Below, piece by piece: positions 42,000-54,474 of a stretch of DNA of 64,000 nucleotides. How positions within the stretch are numbered: position 1 is the stretch's first letter; every line of letters starts with the position of its first letter. The position numbers and the translations under genes were made by a program. This stretch comes from Agrostemma githago (taxonomy: Eukaryota > Streptophyta > Magnoliopsida > Caryophyllales > Caryophyllaceae), in contig OY288243.1 of NCBI GenBank assembly GCA_958450325.1, positions 64,216,606 to 64,280,605 on the forward strand, in the 5' to 3' direction. The notes beneath the pieces are model-generated. The model searched no databases, was not told the DNA's origin, and was given only the letters and a program-made list of their open reading frames with translations.

Positions 42000-44900
42000 T
42001 CATAATGCTTGGAAAGAATTCTCCAACGACAATTTCAATTTACAAGAGTCAGCTTGAGATGAAGAGTTGCAATCCATATCATCAACATTTCCCCCCTGCA
42101 ATCAATCAACCATCAAAGCTCAATTCAATTGATAGGCAGCATCTATTATTATAGAAAAAAATAAAATAAAATGAAATAAAGAACTAATAATATATTATAA
42201 AAAAACCAGGCACAAACAATGTATTGCCTGAACAAAGAAGAAAAACACATTAAACCAAGTGGAAGCCTCAAATTCAGGATTCTACATATAAAAGGTGATG
42301 TCTGAAGATATGTGGAGAAGAGAGAAGTTTGCCAGTAGAGAGGAGAGAACAATGTTATGAATCTGAAAGGGAATTTTGTAATGCCTTATTAATGATTAAT
42401 CTTTTTCCATCCCAGACAATAATTATCTTTTTCATTCTAAGGTGAATAATTAAAATGGTCATCTATTTCCTTTTGAACAAGTTTTTGTGGTTGTTACGTG
42501 TGGGTTGATAGGGAACGAGAGAGAGCTAGATTAGAATCGCGACGAAGAAATTAGCTGCAAGGGCAATTTGGTTTAAAAAAAGGGAAAATTGATACTTTAT
42601 ACCCTCAATAACTTTGATTTTCAAACTTTATACCTTACATAAATTTCTTTCAAAACTTATAACTACTTATTCTATTAATCCCGTAATCAATACCTAATGT
42701 TTTTTCCGTAAAAAAATCAACCGAGTGAGTTAGAAATGACTCATTTACCCTTGCTAAAAAATTTAATTTACCCATCTCAATATCTCATACACTTTCATTT
42801 TCCCAACTTTCCTTTGTACGGAGTATCATGAACGTATCTATGAAGACACCCTAACTCAAAAAAAAATCCAGAAAATTTAAACCTTAATTTAATCTAAATT
42901 TTCATAATCTAATGAATTCAACCCAAATCTTCTACTCCCTACACCAATCCCCCCATTACAGTAGCAATTTCGATTGAATTTCTTCCTCCGCCAATACACC
43001 ACAGGTTCGATTTTGTAATGATGCTACAGATTCATACTCCGGAATTGGAGATGAAAGCACAAAAGTTTTGAGGGACAAGAATGAGTGGTGGTGGCATCCA
43101 AATGATTCATACCAACTTTTATCCAATTTAATTAGTTACCACTTACCAGCAGCACAAATAATTATAGACACCGGTACGTATGGTGAGAAATTTAATTTGT
43201 AATGATGCTACAGATTCATACTCCGTAATTGGAGATGAAAGCACAAAAGTTTTGAGGGACAAGAATGAGTGGTGGTGGCATCCAAATGATTCATACCAAC
43301 CTTTATCCAATTTAATTAGTTACCACTTACCAGCAGCACAAATAATTATAGACACCGGCACGTATGGTGAGAAATTGAGAACAAAGATGATTGGGATTTG
43401 GGATAGTGAGTCGTAGTTCAATAATGCAGCAGATACTAACAAGTACTCGCAATAAATCCCCCTAGCTAATTGGAAGAAATTGAATGGAGTATATATGTAT
43501 ATCCTACTAGCTACAACTTCTTAATGGATGGATTTTTACAAAAACGAAACATTTAAAACTAAATCGACAATGCATATTTGCATATTCTACAACAATTTTT
43601 AATTGAAATCTGGAAAACTAAAATCTGGAAAATCCTAAAATTTTTATTGAAATTCGAACAAAGCAAATTAAAACAAGAAGATGGGAAAGAAATGAAGAGA
43701 AAAAGTGACAGGATGAAGATGAAGATGAAGCAAACTTGATGATGAATGACTTGATGGGTGTCTGGGTGAGGGGTATAATTGGAAAAGAAAATATGAAAAT
43801 TGTAACTTGAATGTTATGTTTGACGGTTTCTGTTAATTTTTTGATGGAAATAAGATTGAGGTATTAATTACGTAATTATTAGAATAAGTAGGTATAAGAT
43901 TTGAAAGAAAAGTATGTAAGGTATAAAGTTTGAAAATCGAAGTTACTGAGGGTATAAAGTATTAATTTTCCCTAAAAAAATGATGATAGTATGTTCAACG
44001 TTTATGCATATTAAAAGTGGTATCATCAATTTTTTTCTAGTCACCAAAAAAACCCTCAATATTTTCTTTTAACATTACAAACTTAGAGCTGCAAAAGGTA
44101 ATAACTACAACTTTCCCTAATCAGGACATCCCACATGGGCACCGCTGCCTCTTTGATTCATCAATCACCTAGGATAAACTTTCATGTACAATGTTGTTAA
44201 TACAAACAGAAGGCATGGAAGTAATCATCTCAACTGTACTTTGATATAATATGAAAAGTAAAATAGGATTCAATAACAATGATACTTCTCTAATCTTTTA
44301 ACTAAAGAGCTAAGAATTAGCTTGTGAGAAGTCTATGGATTTGGCCACACTACAAGGTCTCTAAACACCCATATATACAGCTAAAGAATCGTCCAAAAGA
44401 AAACATCACGTCTCCTAAAAACTCCCTGTTTCTCATTGCTAGGAAAAACTAAACTTTTGATGTAATGTTTTAAAGATGTTGCATAACAAGTTATGCCTCA
44501 ATGTTCCAAGAAGTAAAATTGCAAGGATAAACTTTTACGAGTACAAATTTGATCAGTTTCTTTAGATTTCTATCCAAATACAGGGAAGCTTCTAACCTTC
44601 CCCAATTACTTATAACGCAAATACTAAAAGCAAAACGGTGTTTTAAGATAGGTCCAATTGAAGTTTAAGATTTTTTGATGTGGCAGTCAACCTTATGGAA
44701 TCCTAGTTAGAAACCAATTTAAAACCTTAACAGTCTAAACTCACCCCATTTGATCTTATGACTATCTTAGCAAAAAAACACGCTGCTCTAAAAAGTCAAA
44801 TCCCTCACCCTCTCATCCCACACCTCCACAAATACAACAAAAATAAATAAATTTGTTCTCTCTTTTACCTACAAAAGCAATGAGGGGAGTTCTGCAGAAA

Positions 44901-47900
44901 AGAAAGAGTATAAATAAAGACAATGAGAAATAAGAATATAGAAAATCCGGTGCATCTTTGACAATTCAGGTTATTATCCCCACCCTTCAGTAATTCAATA
45001 GCAATACCACATCAACGGTCAAAAAGGTTTTTGTTAAGCTCTAAGTGGGGTAAAATATTGTGCAACCTTACTATTTGTTGAAACCACTTGATGGGGTTTC
45101 GGATGACCCAAAATGAAAACTGCGGACGAATTACCCATCTCTAATGGTATACTCCAAAAGCGCTTATTTTGAACTCTTTATGACTCACAACTTACAAAAT
45201 AAAAGGCTATACAATAGAAAAATAAATATATTTCCCCCACTTTCCCAAGAACGAGAAAAAAAATCAAGACAAAGAGAAGAAAGAAAGATGTCAAATGGTT
45301 GAGGCATGCATCTATCAAGCCAAGCAGTCAAACAAAACAAAGGAAATTATTTAACAGTTTACCGAGGAAAGTGGAATTGGTTGCGTGGAAGTTGGGATGA
45401 TCATGATAGGCGAGAGAAACGTTCAAAGCTTCAACTTTTTTAACTAATAGGACGCATTAACCATTGAAAAAAAATCGTATAGTTAGACAAGATTTATATC
45501 CGATCTTGGCGTCCCCATTGATTGAAAGGAAATTTTTAACACTTCCTCCCATCCAATCCAAACCTTACATTCATAAGTTTTAAGAAAGTGGGTAAAAAGT
45601 AGAATATTATTGTTAAACCATAAGGTCTTATGGGCCCCCCGAATTAAAGTGGATAAAAGCATTGACATTTTGTGTAAATAGGGAAAGGACATAAAAGATT
45701 ATATGGTAAAGTTTACAGAAAAAAAAAAAGGAATGTAAAGTCTGGATTAGATGGTCCGTTTATAGTAACGGTAAGCTTTATATTTGATGAGGGGATGTAT
45801 TAGGTAACGTTTGGGAACTCAAATTTCATTTCAAATCATGAGTTTGAAATTACAAAAGTGAAATAATGAATCACACATCCAAATACTTTGTTTGGTAAAA
45901 CAAAGAATTTGAAATATCATTGCTATATTTGGGAAAACAAGGTTTTTCTAAAAGATCATGTCTATTACGTAACCACAATTACTAACTATTGAACTAATAG
46001 TCTCATAAAAATAGGAAGTTAATTATATATAGCAAATCGAAAATGTACAATTATGCAATATCTCAAGCACAAAGCTAACTTCAAAGTACTTATAATCATT
46101 GAGAAAATTATATACATTATTAATTAGGTCACGAAATCTGCTTATCAGATTCGGGGAACATGGGAGAGATTGATGAACAACATTGTTTGCAAATCTGAAT
46201 TTTCAGTGATGGAAAATCAGGTTCGAGGTGATCAAAGATTTGATGCCATGATGGCAGAACTACAATCTCACAATCGATATATATTAGGGAGTGAGATGAT
46301 AGCGAAGATTTTTCACTGGGGGAGTGTCATATAGATAGGGTTAGTGGATAATTTGGAAATGGGAGGGTCTCTGTCATTATATTTGGGCTTATTTTGCCCT
46401 AGTTGGAATTTGGTAGTATTTAGGCAAATTTCTATCCAAATTTATGAACAGTGGAGGGAGAAAAAGATAGCATAGATGAATTTATTGAGGTTGAAAATCA
46501 AGAACTGATGGGTTTACTTTGGATTGGCAAATATATGGTGACTAAAAGGATAAGCTGGGAGAAAAAAAATCAAGTGGATCTTTGACAAAATTGTTTCGAC
46601 TGATTAACTACTTTTACTCTTCATTTGTTTTCCTTTCCAAAATATTATGTGGAATCTCTTTGTTATTCCCTCAACGTTTTGTACTTCCTCCTTCCTTCTA
46701 TCTTCTACCCATTTGATTATTTTATACCACCTAAATGAATATATAATGGATAGAACATTAAAGACCGGAGGAAGTATTATATATACTCCATTTGATGTTC
46801 TTTATATTTATTTTTCATTCAAATCAATCATTCCCAATGCAAAAATGTTCTGCAAGTTATGTTGCCTCTCACTTCGAGTCACAATTGTAACTTTTTCATT
46901 ATTATTTGAAGTTTTTTATGGGTTCAGCTTAACTATTTACGGATCCAAAAATTCAAACCACGGAGGAAAATATCAAAGAAAAAGAATGCATGCATCCTCC
47001 AAAATCTCACAGTTGGTGAAAGGCTAGCACGAAGCCATGAAAGAAATAAAAAAGAGGAAGGGGAAGTAAAGACAGATGTATAGGCCATTCATTACATATA
47101 GGACTCACACAACTGGGATGATTTTCAAGCAAGTAAAAGGACTCATGAGATCTAGAAGAGGAGAAACAAACAATAAGATTAAATAAAATAATAAATACTA
47201 CTAGTATACTCTATGCTTGTAGTCAAAACTTAAAAAAATCTCGATGTGGGCCAAAAGATATCTTCTCGAATTCTGAACATGTTATTCTCAGGCCAGTTTG
47301 GCATAAATCATAGGTAGCCAACCCAAATTAAAACCAGATTCAATGTCACTCCTCACAACCAACTGTAGTTATTAATGAAGTAAGTACCCATCATTCATAT
47401 CAAGCTAACGCAGCATGCTAGAAGAGAATTCACATATGAGAATCGGGTTGTCACTTTAAAAAATAATGATAATTGAACAATCATTTACAAACAGCAGTAA
47501 CGATTTGATAACCAATCTGAGAATATAAATCATAATTCAGTCAACACAGTAAGCAAACACGAAAATTATAATGCAACAAAAAAAAGTTTAGAAGTTAATT
47601 CATTTACCAAAGCGGATGACACTTGAGCAATCTTGTAATTTATTACTCTATAGTGAGTAGTATTTAGGAGTCAATTACTGACCTCGTGTGGGAGTTTGTT
47701 ACTTTCAGTAGCTTCAAAGAGGGAATAGTAGTATGCAGGATCATAAATGGAACCCCCTAATGGAGCTTCGGAATCTGAGGGTCGCCTAACTACAGCAGGA
47801 GTTGCGGGTGCTAGAAAGCTGTTTCTTAGATCAAAATCGGCTTCTTGAGAAATTTCATTTTCCACGTGTGAAACTCCCAATCTGTACATCTGAATCCATA

Positions 47901-48733
47901 AGAATGATGATGATATCCTAACCAATAATCCAAGAATTTGCATCAGGAATATTAATTTTAAGGAAAATGTAAATGATGTTCCATAATCCTCCGAAGAAGT
48001 GTGCCTGCACATAACAAATGACACAGCGACAAAAGTGAAAATGGGAAAAGAGGAGGTGCTCAATGGTCAATGCTACACAGAAAACTCTCACAAAACACAG
48101 CCTCAATTCCACTGTCTTTACTTATGTTTGCTACTGTCTTCTTCTGCAACTCTCGGAAACTCGTCATTATTCTAAACAACTTAAATATCTACATTACCCC
48201 AGAATCGAAACCCCAACCTCTCGGTCGGATTAAGGGAGCTCTTACCCCTTCTCTTCTGCAACCATGTATTGTGAGTCTTGAATGTAAGTTTAATCTTATT
48301 ATCATGAATGTTGAGTACTTGCCCTTGTTTATATTCGGCATAGGCGATCATAAAAGGTGAATATCAAAACACTGTATCAATCATAATGGGGATCAAATGT
48401 AAAGCACAAGTCTGATGTAAGAGAAAGAAAGAGGAGAGACCAGATATTGTAAGAGAAGAGGAGGAACCAGACGAAATCAAGGAAGATGGCGGAAAGGAGT
48501 AAGAAAGCATAGGTTCGGCCGAGGCTCTGGCTGCCGCTCTCGATAGCGACAAGGGCGAACAAAGCGATGGCCAAGTTGACGAGGGAAACGCCGTTGTACA
48601 AAGCACCAAGAGATCCCACCAAAGCAAAACCAATCTGAAGGTAGAGCAGAAATACGGCCACAGATTGGAGCTCATCGTAATCGCCAACCCAAGACTGTAT
48701 TCGGCTCCGCACTGAAGAAGAACAAAGCATCAT
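42000..48733 (-). CDS. Four-helix membrane protein, AGTRAP-like; four-exon host gene
   Basis: Exon 1 (48733-48441) starts MMLCSSSVRSRIQSWVGDYD and contains three hydrophobic helices (LLYLQIGFALVGSLGALY; LVNLAIALFALVAI; TYAFLLLSAIFLDFVWFLLF). Exon 2 (48004-47683) adds a fourth (SLKLIFLMQILGLLVRI) and a soluble tail with DLRNSFLAPATPAVVR and GGSIYDPAYYYSLFE. A 24-base exon 3 (47631-47608) is a phase-compatible candidate. Exon 4 (42095-42000) reads GGNVDDMDCNSSSQADSC to NSFQAL and stop. The total is about 244 residues. The pattern matches a conserved plant family that I link, with moderate confidence, to angiotensin-receptor-associated (AGTRAP) proteins; membrane location is clear, function is not. 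All exon borders have gt-ag. The last intron (about 5.5 kb) holds a MULE and possible MITEs. Exon 3 and the use of exon 4 need RNA evidence. Confidence 0.75.
42106..42572. other. Intron sequence
   Basis: Part of the inferred last intron. No other feature supported. Confidence 0.5.
42582..43972. mobile_element. MULE with captured-looking sequence (Pack-MULE candidate)
   Basis: Terminal inverted repeats over about 140 bp: gggaaaattgatactttata-ccctcaataacttt on the left, complement of the 43830-43972 sequence on the right. The flanks share taaaaaaa (42574-42581 and 43973-43980), an 8-bp match of an expected 9. The interior has no transposase but contains a duplicated protein-like segment (43015-43382). 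Confidence 0.8.
43015..43382 (+). repeat. 184-bp tandem duplication with an open frame
   Basis: Unit 1 (43015-43198) and unit 2 (43199-43382) differ at only a few bases (ccggaattgg/ccgtaattgg; aactttt/aaccttt). The second unit lies in a frame 43180-43416 containing STKVLRDKNEWWWHPNDSY and AAQIIIDTGTYGEKLRTKM. This looks like captured coding sequence, but I do not recognise the source protein. Confidence 0.75.
45543..45755. mobile_element. Possible MITE
   Basis: tcctcccatccaatccaaac-cttacattc and the complement of ggaatgtaaagtctgg-attagatggtcc form imperfect inverted ends about 210 bp apart. No clean target duplication identified. Confidence 0.4.
46684..46774. mobile_element. Small Stowaway-like MITE
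   Basis: Ends cttcctccttcctt and the complement of aagaccggaggaag, TA on both sides (46682-46683, 46775-46776), 91 bp. Confidence 0.65.
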
Positions 48734-48990
48734 TCATCCAACATTCAATTCAATTCAATTCAATTCATTCCTATATCATCTGGATTCGCCCCGCCTGCTT
48801 CACAATTCACAATCGCAACCAACTGCAATCCTTCCTTCCTTCCTTAGGTTTCACTCCGATTCGATTCGATTCGATTCTATTCGATTGGATATTTGGATTG
48901 CTGCTTCCCACTTTACGACTACTGCCGCCTACAGCGTGCTCCTATTTTCTCTTCTCTCTTCTTCTTCTTCTTCTTCTTCTTCTTCTTTCC
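48734..48990 (-). promoter_or_regulatory. 5' leader / proximal promoter region of the AGTRAP-like gene
   Basis: Lies directly upstream of the start codon. It contains attcaattcaattc (48745), cgattcgattcgattc (48857) and a (CTT)10 run (48958-48987, GAA on the gene strand). Such runs are common in plant 5' leaders. A transcription start cannot be fixed. Confidence 0.4.
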
Positions 48991-49092
48991 ACCTTCTCTC
49001 CGCCCTCACGAGTCACGCCTTTCTATTTAAACTTCTAAAATCCCACCCTCTTGTTTACTACCCCGACTTGAGGTCACTGGCTCAACGCTATT

Positions 49093-49232
49093 TAGGGGTG
49101 AGCAAACAAAATCAAGTTTAAAATCGGGTTCAGCCGGGTTTTTTTATTGGAAAACCGGTCTGACACCCGAACCCTTTTTTAAGGGTAGGTTCACAAGTCT
49201 CAAAATTGGAGTACCGATTTTGCTCACCCCTA
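49093..49232. mobile_element. hAT-type MITE near the host gene
   Basis: 140 bp with ends taggggtgagcaaa and the complement of ttttgctcacccccta-type end. Flanks acgctatt and ctgctatt agree at six of eight bases. Sits about 360 bp upstream of the host start codon. Confidence 0.7.
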
Positions 49233-49288
49233 CTGCTATTTGTCATCGTGGAAATTACTTTAGGTCATCGAACTACTTTTAAAATAAA

Positions 49289-49317
49289 CTAGTCGTCATA
49301 CCCGTGCACCGCACGAG
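49289..49317 (-). mobile_element. Helitron-type 3' terminus (minus strand)
   Basis: CTAG (49289-49292), eight bases, then stem cccgtgc-acc-gcacgag (one mismatch). Read on the minus strand this is hairpin then CTAG then T. The 5' end was not identified. Confidence 0.55.
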
Positions 49318-49800
49318 ACAATACTGTTTTATGGTCTTTTTAAATCGTAGTTCCATGTTTTTGCCTCACTGTCCTATTTTCCAATACATTTTCTTGTTTT
49401 AATTTTGTGTTTTTTTGTAACTTTATCTACTTTCACAGGCATTCGTTAGAAAGATTGAACGACTCAAGTTACTGAAATACATATGGCATGCATGTTAATG
49501 AATGGCAGGGGAAAATATGTGCACTTAAACTGCAGAAACATACACCAAACATGTCACCACAAGTGTAGTGTGTTTGGAAGAACGTAAGAGAGTGAATATT
49601 GACGAAAATGAGATATAACGTTATAAGATATAAAACATAATAACTTTTTAAATTTTATTGTAGTACATAAGCATCTTGAATTATAGCTTTGATTTTGCTT
49701 TGTTTTTCTCTTGCGCATTTAATTGGGATTTTCAAATCTTGGCCAATTTTTTTCCATGGTTTCTATTATTATGGCTGATTCGTTCACCACCACTTCAATA
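49318..49800. other. No gene seen
   Basis: Probably Helitron interior for the element ending at 49289. No coding or repeat signal. Confidence 0.35.
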
Positions 49801-49805
49801 ACGCA

Positions 49806-49835
49806 CTAGTGTAATACCCGTGACGTGTCACAGGG
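49806..49835 (-). mobile_element. Helitron-type 3' terminus (minus strand), second copy
   Basis: CTAG (49806-49809) followed by stem cccgtgac-gt-gtcacaggg (one bulged a). Same arrangement as the termini at 8522 and 49289. Confidence 0.55.
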
Positions 49836-50323
49836 TTGTGAACATTTTTTTTAAATCATCGGAAGTTAGTAACACTGAAACATATCTGAGGTAGATCGGT
49901 AGCGACAACACAAATATTATTACCGACATTTGATAAAAAGATTCATATAATAAAGGAAGTCGTTTACCTGGCAACATGCTAACGTTCAGTTACGTATGTG
50001 CAGTTAAAGATAACCCGACACACAACCTTGAAAAAGAAATTAGTTTGACACCCGTGACATGTAATGACTAATTTGTTCCTAATTATTGTACCTTTAATAT
50101 TATTTTAATATGTAATGGCACATATTTTTTTTTTACTAAAAAAGGGTAAAAAAAATTAGGCATTTGAAAATGTTTCTTACGCGTATTGCAACCTAACCCG
50201 ACATATGTTTGTATAACCCGACTCAGATTTGACCTAATCAAATACCACGTATTAGTCAATCTCGTTATATGCTAACCAATTAAGTAGAGGAACCTCGTTA
50301 TATGCATGGTTAGTAATGTAGTA

Positions 50324-50517
50324 CTCCCTCCGTCCCAATGAATTGTTTGCCTATTCCATATTAGGGCGTCTCAATGAATTGTTTGTTTTTCTATCTTAGG
50401 AATGGTTTTATATGTATTTTGACAATTTTCATGAGTTTGCTTCACATGTCACTCTCATTGGATCTCTTGTCCTTGTTGCTAAAAGCAAAGGCAAACAATT
50501 CATTGGAACAGAGGGAG
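50324..50517. mobile_element. Stowaway MITE, intact
   Basis: Ends ctccctccgtcccaatgaat and the complement of aattcattggaacagagggag-type end, TA on both sides (50322-50323, 50518-50519), 194 bp. Same family as the split copy at 28630-39977. Confidence 0.92.
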
Positions 50518-51054
50518 TAACATTTAGTGTGACACCTCATTTTATGGTAGAAGCTTTGATTTCTGCTTTTTTTTAGTGTGAACACGGTGGCCAAGCCTGC
50601 CTCAACATTCTCCATTTAGTCACAAAAACGACTTTTTGGTATGCTTTCATTATTTTGAAATTTTAAATTAAAAAATGTATTTTATACTCTCAAACAGAGT
50701 ATTATATATAATAATACTACATTAACAATTCTAATGTCGTTTTTTGGTCATTTTAAATTATCATCTCGCATTTATATAATATTAATATTTAAACAATTTT
50801 GGTGATACCTTATCAATCCGTATTTCGGTCCGACCTGTAGTCTGTCTTGCTCGACTTGTTTGACGTGTCTTGTTAAATGGTCTGGAATAAAAAATTGATT
50901 ATTTTAGATTCAACTCATAAAATAATTTTAATATATACTGAAATATTTTTAAGTATTTCACAAATCTTCTCTTAAAACCTGAGCATAATATACTAAAATA
51001 CTGAATTCGTTTCTACAATATGCAGTATGTTAATACAATTTTAACAATCAATAT

Positions 51055-51280
51055 TAAAGTGGTGTAATGAATAAGGTGTCAGGTTTTAATGTGAAGGTCA
51101 TGAGTTTGACTCCCCTTGGTGTTATTTTTCAACCAAATTTTTTATTAAGGAATTACTTGCTGAGAGCATACTATTTCAAGTAGGTTGAGTGAGAGGCCTT
51201 CATTTCAGAATAGAGGATGGAGGTTGTGCCATGTCACTGCATATGGTCTCTTCTTTAATATAAAGAAGATTTGCGTGTGT
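51055..51280 (+). mobile_element. Probable tRNA-derived SINE
   Basis: Contains ggtgtaatgaataaggtgtc as an A-box-like region and, about 30 bases later, tcatgagtttgactcccc, close to the Pol III B-box consensus GGTTCGANTCC. The body continues for about 170 bp to gtctcttctttaatataaag. The target duplication is unclear. Confidence 0.5.
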
Positions 51281-51289
51281 TAGTTTTAT

Positions 51290-52437
51290 ACTTAAAATAT
51301 AAGCAACGGATTGCTTGTAGTGGATGTACATAATAATAGTTCAGTTACCCCTTGTCGAGCTTTCTCTTATTTTTAATTGGTGTGTTTACCGCAGCCTCTA
51401 ATTCTATAGGGTGTTTTCCTAATTAAATTGTCTTCTTCTGGTTGCTCCTGTGAAACACATTGTCTTCGTTAGTATGACATATTTTATAAATAGAGTTTGT
51501 TGTTGGTGGGTCATAACATTTGCTGTTACCTTCGGATTTTCATCATTCTTTTCTATTGTAGTTGTAGTCGGTGGGTTATTTGACGCTGTTAATAGCTTTT
51601 GGTACATTAGTTCCCGTTCAGAGTTGTATTTGCTAGCTTCTAAATGTGTGTTATTTAACTTTCATGTTGTATTCTCTCCCGACTCATCGTTGGAGTATGT
51701 CAAACACTTTCTCCTTTCCTCCTTGGTTTTATCTCTCTTGTTAGGACATTACATTAAATATTTGTCCTTGTACTTGGTTTGGTACTTTTGGCGTGCTTTT
51801 TCATATAGGGTTAGTGATGCTTCGATTGGCCTGTCGGTGATCTTCTTGGCTTCCGTCCTAAAGATCACAGAGTGGTATAAGTTGTTTCGTTCGCTATTGA
51901 AGTGATTAATTTGTACCTGTATTGTAGGTATTAATAAATTTCTCATGGTGTTTAGTATTACTCCGTATTAAATAGGTTTAACATCTCGTATATAGGTTTT
52001 TAGTTATGGTTTTTTTGTTACCTTTGTTTGGGGTGGGGGGGAGAGGTAGACTCTTAACTCACTACATTTGCGACACTTTCCATCCTCATCGATTTCAGCT
52101 GGGCATGATGTGCAAGATTGATATTGCCTTTATCTACAAATATTCGTACATATCGAGTTGATAATCTACAACTAAACAAAGTATGAATAGATTGAGTCAT
52201 CATAGATCAATGACACACGTGACAGTCAATGGGTAGAAAGGAACTTATGTAAACTTGAACTATCATGCTACGATAAAAAATGTTATATTCAAGACATCTT
52301 ATAAGAACACTGTTTTTTTTATTTAATTAGATTCAAAACCTGAAAGATAATCCATAAAATATTTTATTCGTTAAAGGTTTGCGAAATTTTCCTTGTAAAC
52401 GACATTTTTAATTTCATTGCCTTCATGTTCTTCATGT
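51290..52437. other. No supported gene
   Basis: Frames exist on both strands at 51420-51946. The plus one (151 codons) is hydrophobic; the minus ones are charged (TLYEKARQKYQTKYKDKY). Neither has a recognised motif. The minus reading looks more protein-like and may be relic coding interrupted by stops. Confidence 0.35.
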
Positions 52438-54453
52438 TGTAGACACCCATATTTTGACCGCCAGGTGTCTATAGCAGTTTCCGAAAAACACTCGATGATG
52501 ATCGGACGTAAACATGACTAAATACGCTTGATTATGAACTCGGAATCAATAGTAATTGGCGCGAGCTTTTAACGGAGTAAAAATCTCACAAAACAGACCT
52601 CAAATTCAGGCCCAGCGAGACATTTTGAGTCAAACAAGACTAATTTGGGTCAAATCCGACACCAGGGGCAAAACCGTCTTTTAGCGACCGAGTCAAAACC
52701 CGGTCAAAGATATTTTCGAGACACATAAACCAGCCGTGTCACCCCATGAGTCCGGTTTGAGCTCAAACACTACAAAAATCAGCCTAAAAAAATATTAAAC
52801 AAATCCGTTAAAAGGTAGAGTTCGATCCCCAGTAGGATTCCCGACCGAGCACTCCACCGAGTACAAGGAGTACTCGGCCGAGTACCCCAACACCAGCCAG
52901 ATTTCGTGACTTCCCCACCAAGCAACGGAAGTCACGTTCCTCTCAAATTGCTTACTTTTCCTATCCTTAGACGGAATCCCACCTTATCCCGACCGGTTTT
53001 TTTCTTCGTTTGCAAGTTAGCCATCTCCTATAAATAAGACCCTCCCATCAAAGACATCAACACACATACTACACATCAATACATCTACACATCTAGAATC
53101 ATCAATTACACACACAATTCCCGACATCAATTACAACATCAACACAACAATTCCAATCCCGACACACAAATTACAACTCGGAATTCCAGCAATACTAGGC
53201 ATATTATATTCCAATCTTTCCTCTAGAAATCCTATAGGATTCCCGACCATTCACAACCCAAAATTCTAGGCAATTTTAGGCAAACCTTATACAAACCCGA
53301 GAGCAAAACTCGCCAAATCCCTAACCATACACACCATAACTCACCTATATACATCTTAACGCTCCCGCGCCTAGGCCGCTACTACGAGTCCGTTTTCGAG
53401 ATAATCAAGCATGTAGGTTGAGGGTATTGCAAATCCCGATTTCTCCCTTTTCTTCTCTTTCTCTCGTCCGTTTGTCTTTTTTTTATGGGTCATCGTCACG
53501 TTTTTTTCCTTTTCTAATATCGATACTACAATATAATTTTCTATATAAAATAAACGTTCTTAAAAATACGATATCGATTCCATAGTCGAATATCGTATCA
53601 AAAGGAACTAAATCAATCTTGTTGATGCTAAAAAATCGTCATATGGTCTTAAAAACAAATACGACGATTTCAACGCGGAGAGAACTAACATTGCTTTTTT
53701 TTAAGTTCGATTTCCAAAACGATTTACAAAACATCTTTTCTTTTCTTAATAAAACAGCTAGCTTTTCGGTATATTTCAGGTCTCGAAAAATCTTTTCAAA
53801 ATCATGTATTTCATTACATTTACATCTTTTATTCAATTCTCAAATCGTTACTAACCCGTTTGTTCATGTTTTCAACAATTAATTTTATTGTTTGTTTTAT
53901 TATACTAAAACGAACCTCGCATGCTAAAACAACTCTGACGTTAAAATTAGATGCATTAAATCGACTTAGCAACCCATTCAATTATTCGCATGTTTAGTCA
54001 AAACACTTTTTGCATATCATTCAACCGTCGAACTAACGCGTGTACACCAAAAACGAACGATATCTTAGTAAAGGTCGCTAAGTGCGGGCGGGGTTGGGTG
54101 TTCTTTGTGAACTTACCAACACGTACCCTCACCCCTTACTAAAAACCATGGTTTCCGGATGTCCGAAACCATTGGCATACGAGAGGCATTCAATACTCGA
54201 TTACCGATAATGTCGGTATCGGTATCGCAATGCTAAGGGACGAACCCAATAAAGTCTGAAATCGGAATGGGCCCTACTTTGTGCACGGCTCACTACGACA
54301 TGGAATGGGTTCGAATGGGCCCGAACTCCCACAAAGTTCGGTGGCGACTCCACTTTGATTTAAATTTCAATTCGACCCATCTCATATGGAGATTCATTCG
54401 CCTCCCCAAACCCGCGCGTGGCCGCGTCGGGGTGGACCTATGTCATGTCCACA
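52438..54453 (+). repeat. 5' LTR of the non-autonomous Tat/Ogre-like element
   Basis: Starts TGTAGACACCCATATTTTGA and ends gtccaca, about 2016 bp. TATA-like ctcctataaataagac near 53028. Shares tttccggatgtccgaaaccattgg and gcgggcggg with the LTR at 5374-7560. Confidence 0.85.
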
Positions 54454-54456
54454 ATT

Positions 54457-54474
54457 TGGCGACTCCGCTGGGGA
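54457..54474 (+). promoter_or_regulatory. Primer binding site (tRNA-Arg type)
   Basis: TGGCGACTCCGCTGGGGA three bases after the LTR. It complements the 3' end of a plant tRNA-Arg as I remember it, the primer reported for Ogre-type elements. Confidence 0.65.

Larger units (their letters stand above)
43982..47600. other. Large intron of the AGTRAP-like gene; no second gene seen
   Basis: AT-rich. I found two inverted-repeat MITE-like units (45543-45755, 46684-46774) and no convincing exon on either strand. Confidence 0.45.

Noticed and set aside
46140..46340. Possible gag remnant (MENQVRGDQRFDAMMAEL)
   Set aside because: Short, interrupted and without flanking retroelement signals; too weak to list.
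48885..49121. Serine-rich plus-strand frame upstream of the host gene
   Set aside because: Comes from the CTT run in the probable 5' leader on the opposite strand and runs into a MITE.
51090..51115. tRNA gene
   Set aside because: B-box-like sequence present, but no cloverleaf or acceptor stem; better explained as a SINE.
51450..51905. 151-codon hydrophobic plus-strand frame
   Set aside because: No family motif; the opposite strand looks more protein-like, so the hydrophobic reading is probably a shadow.
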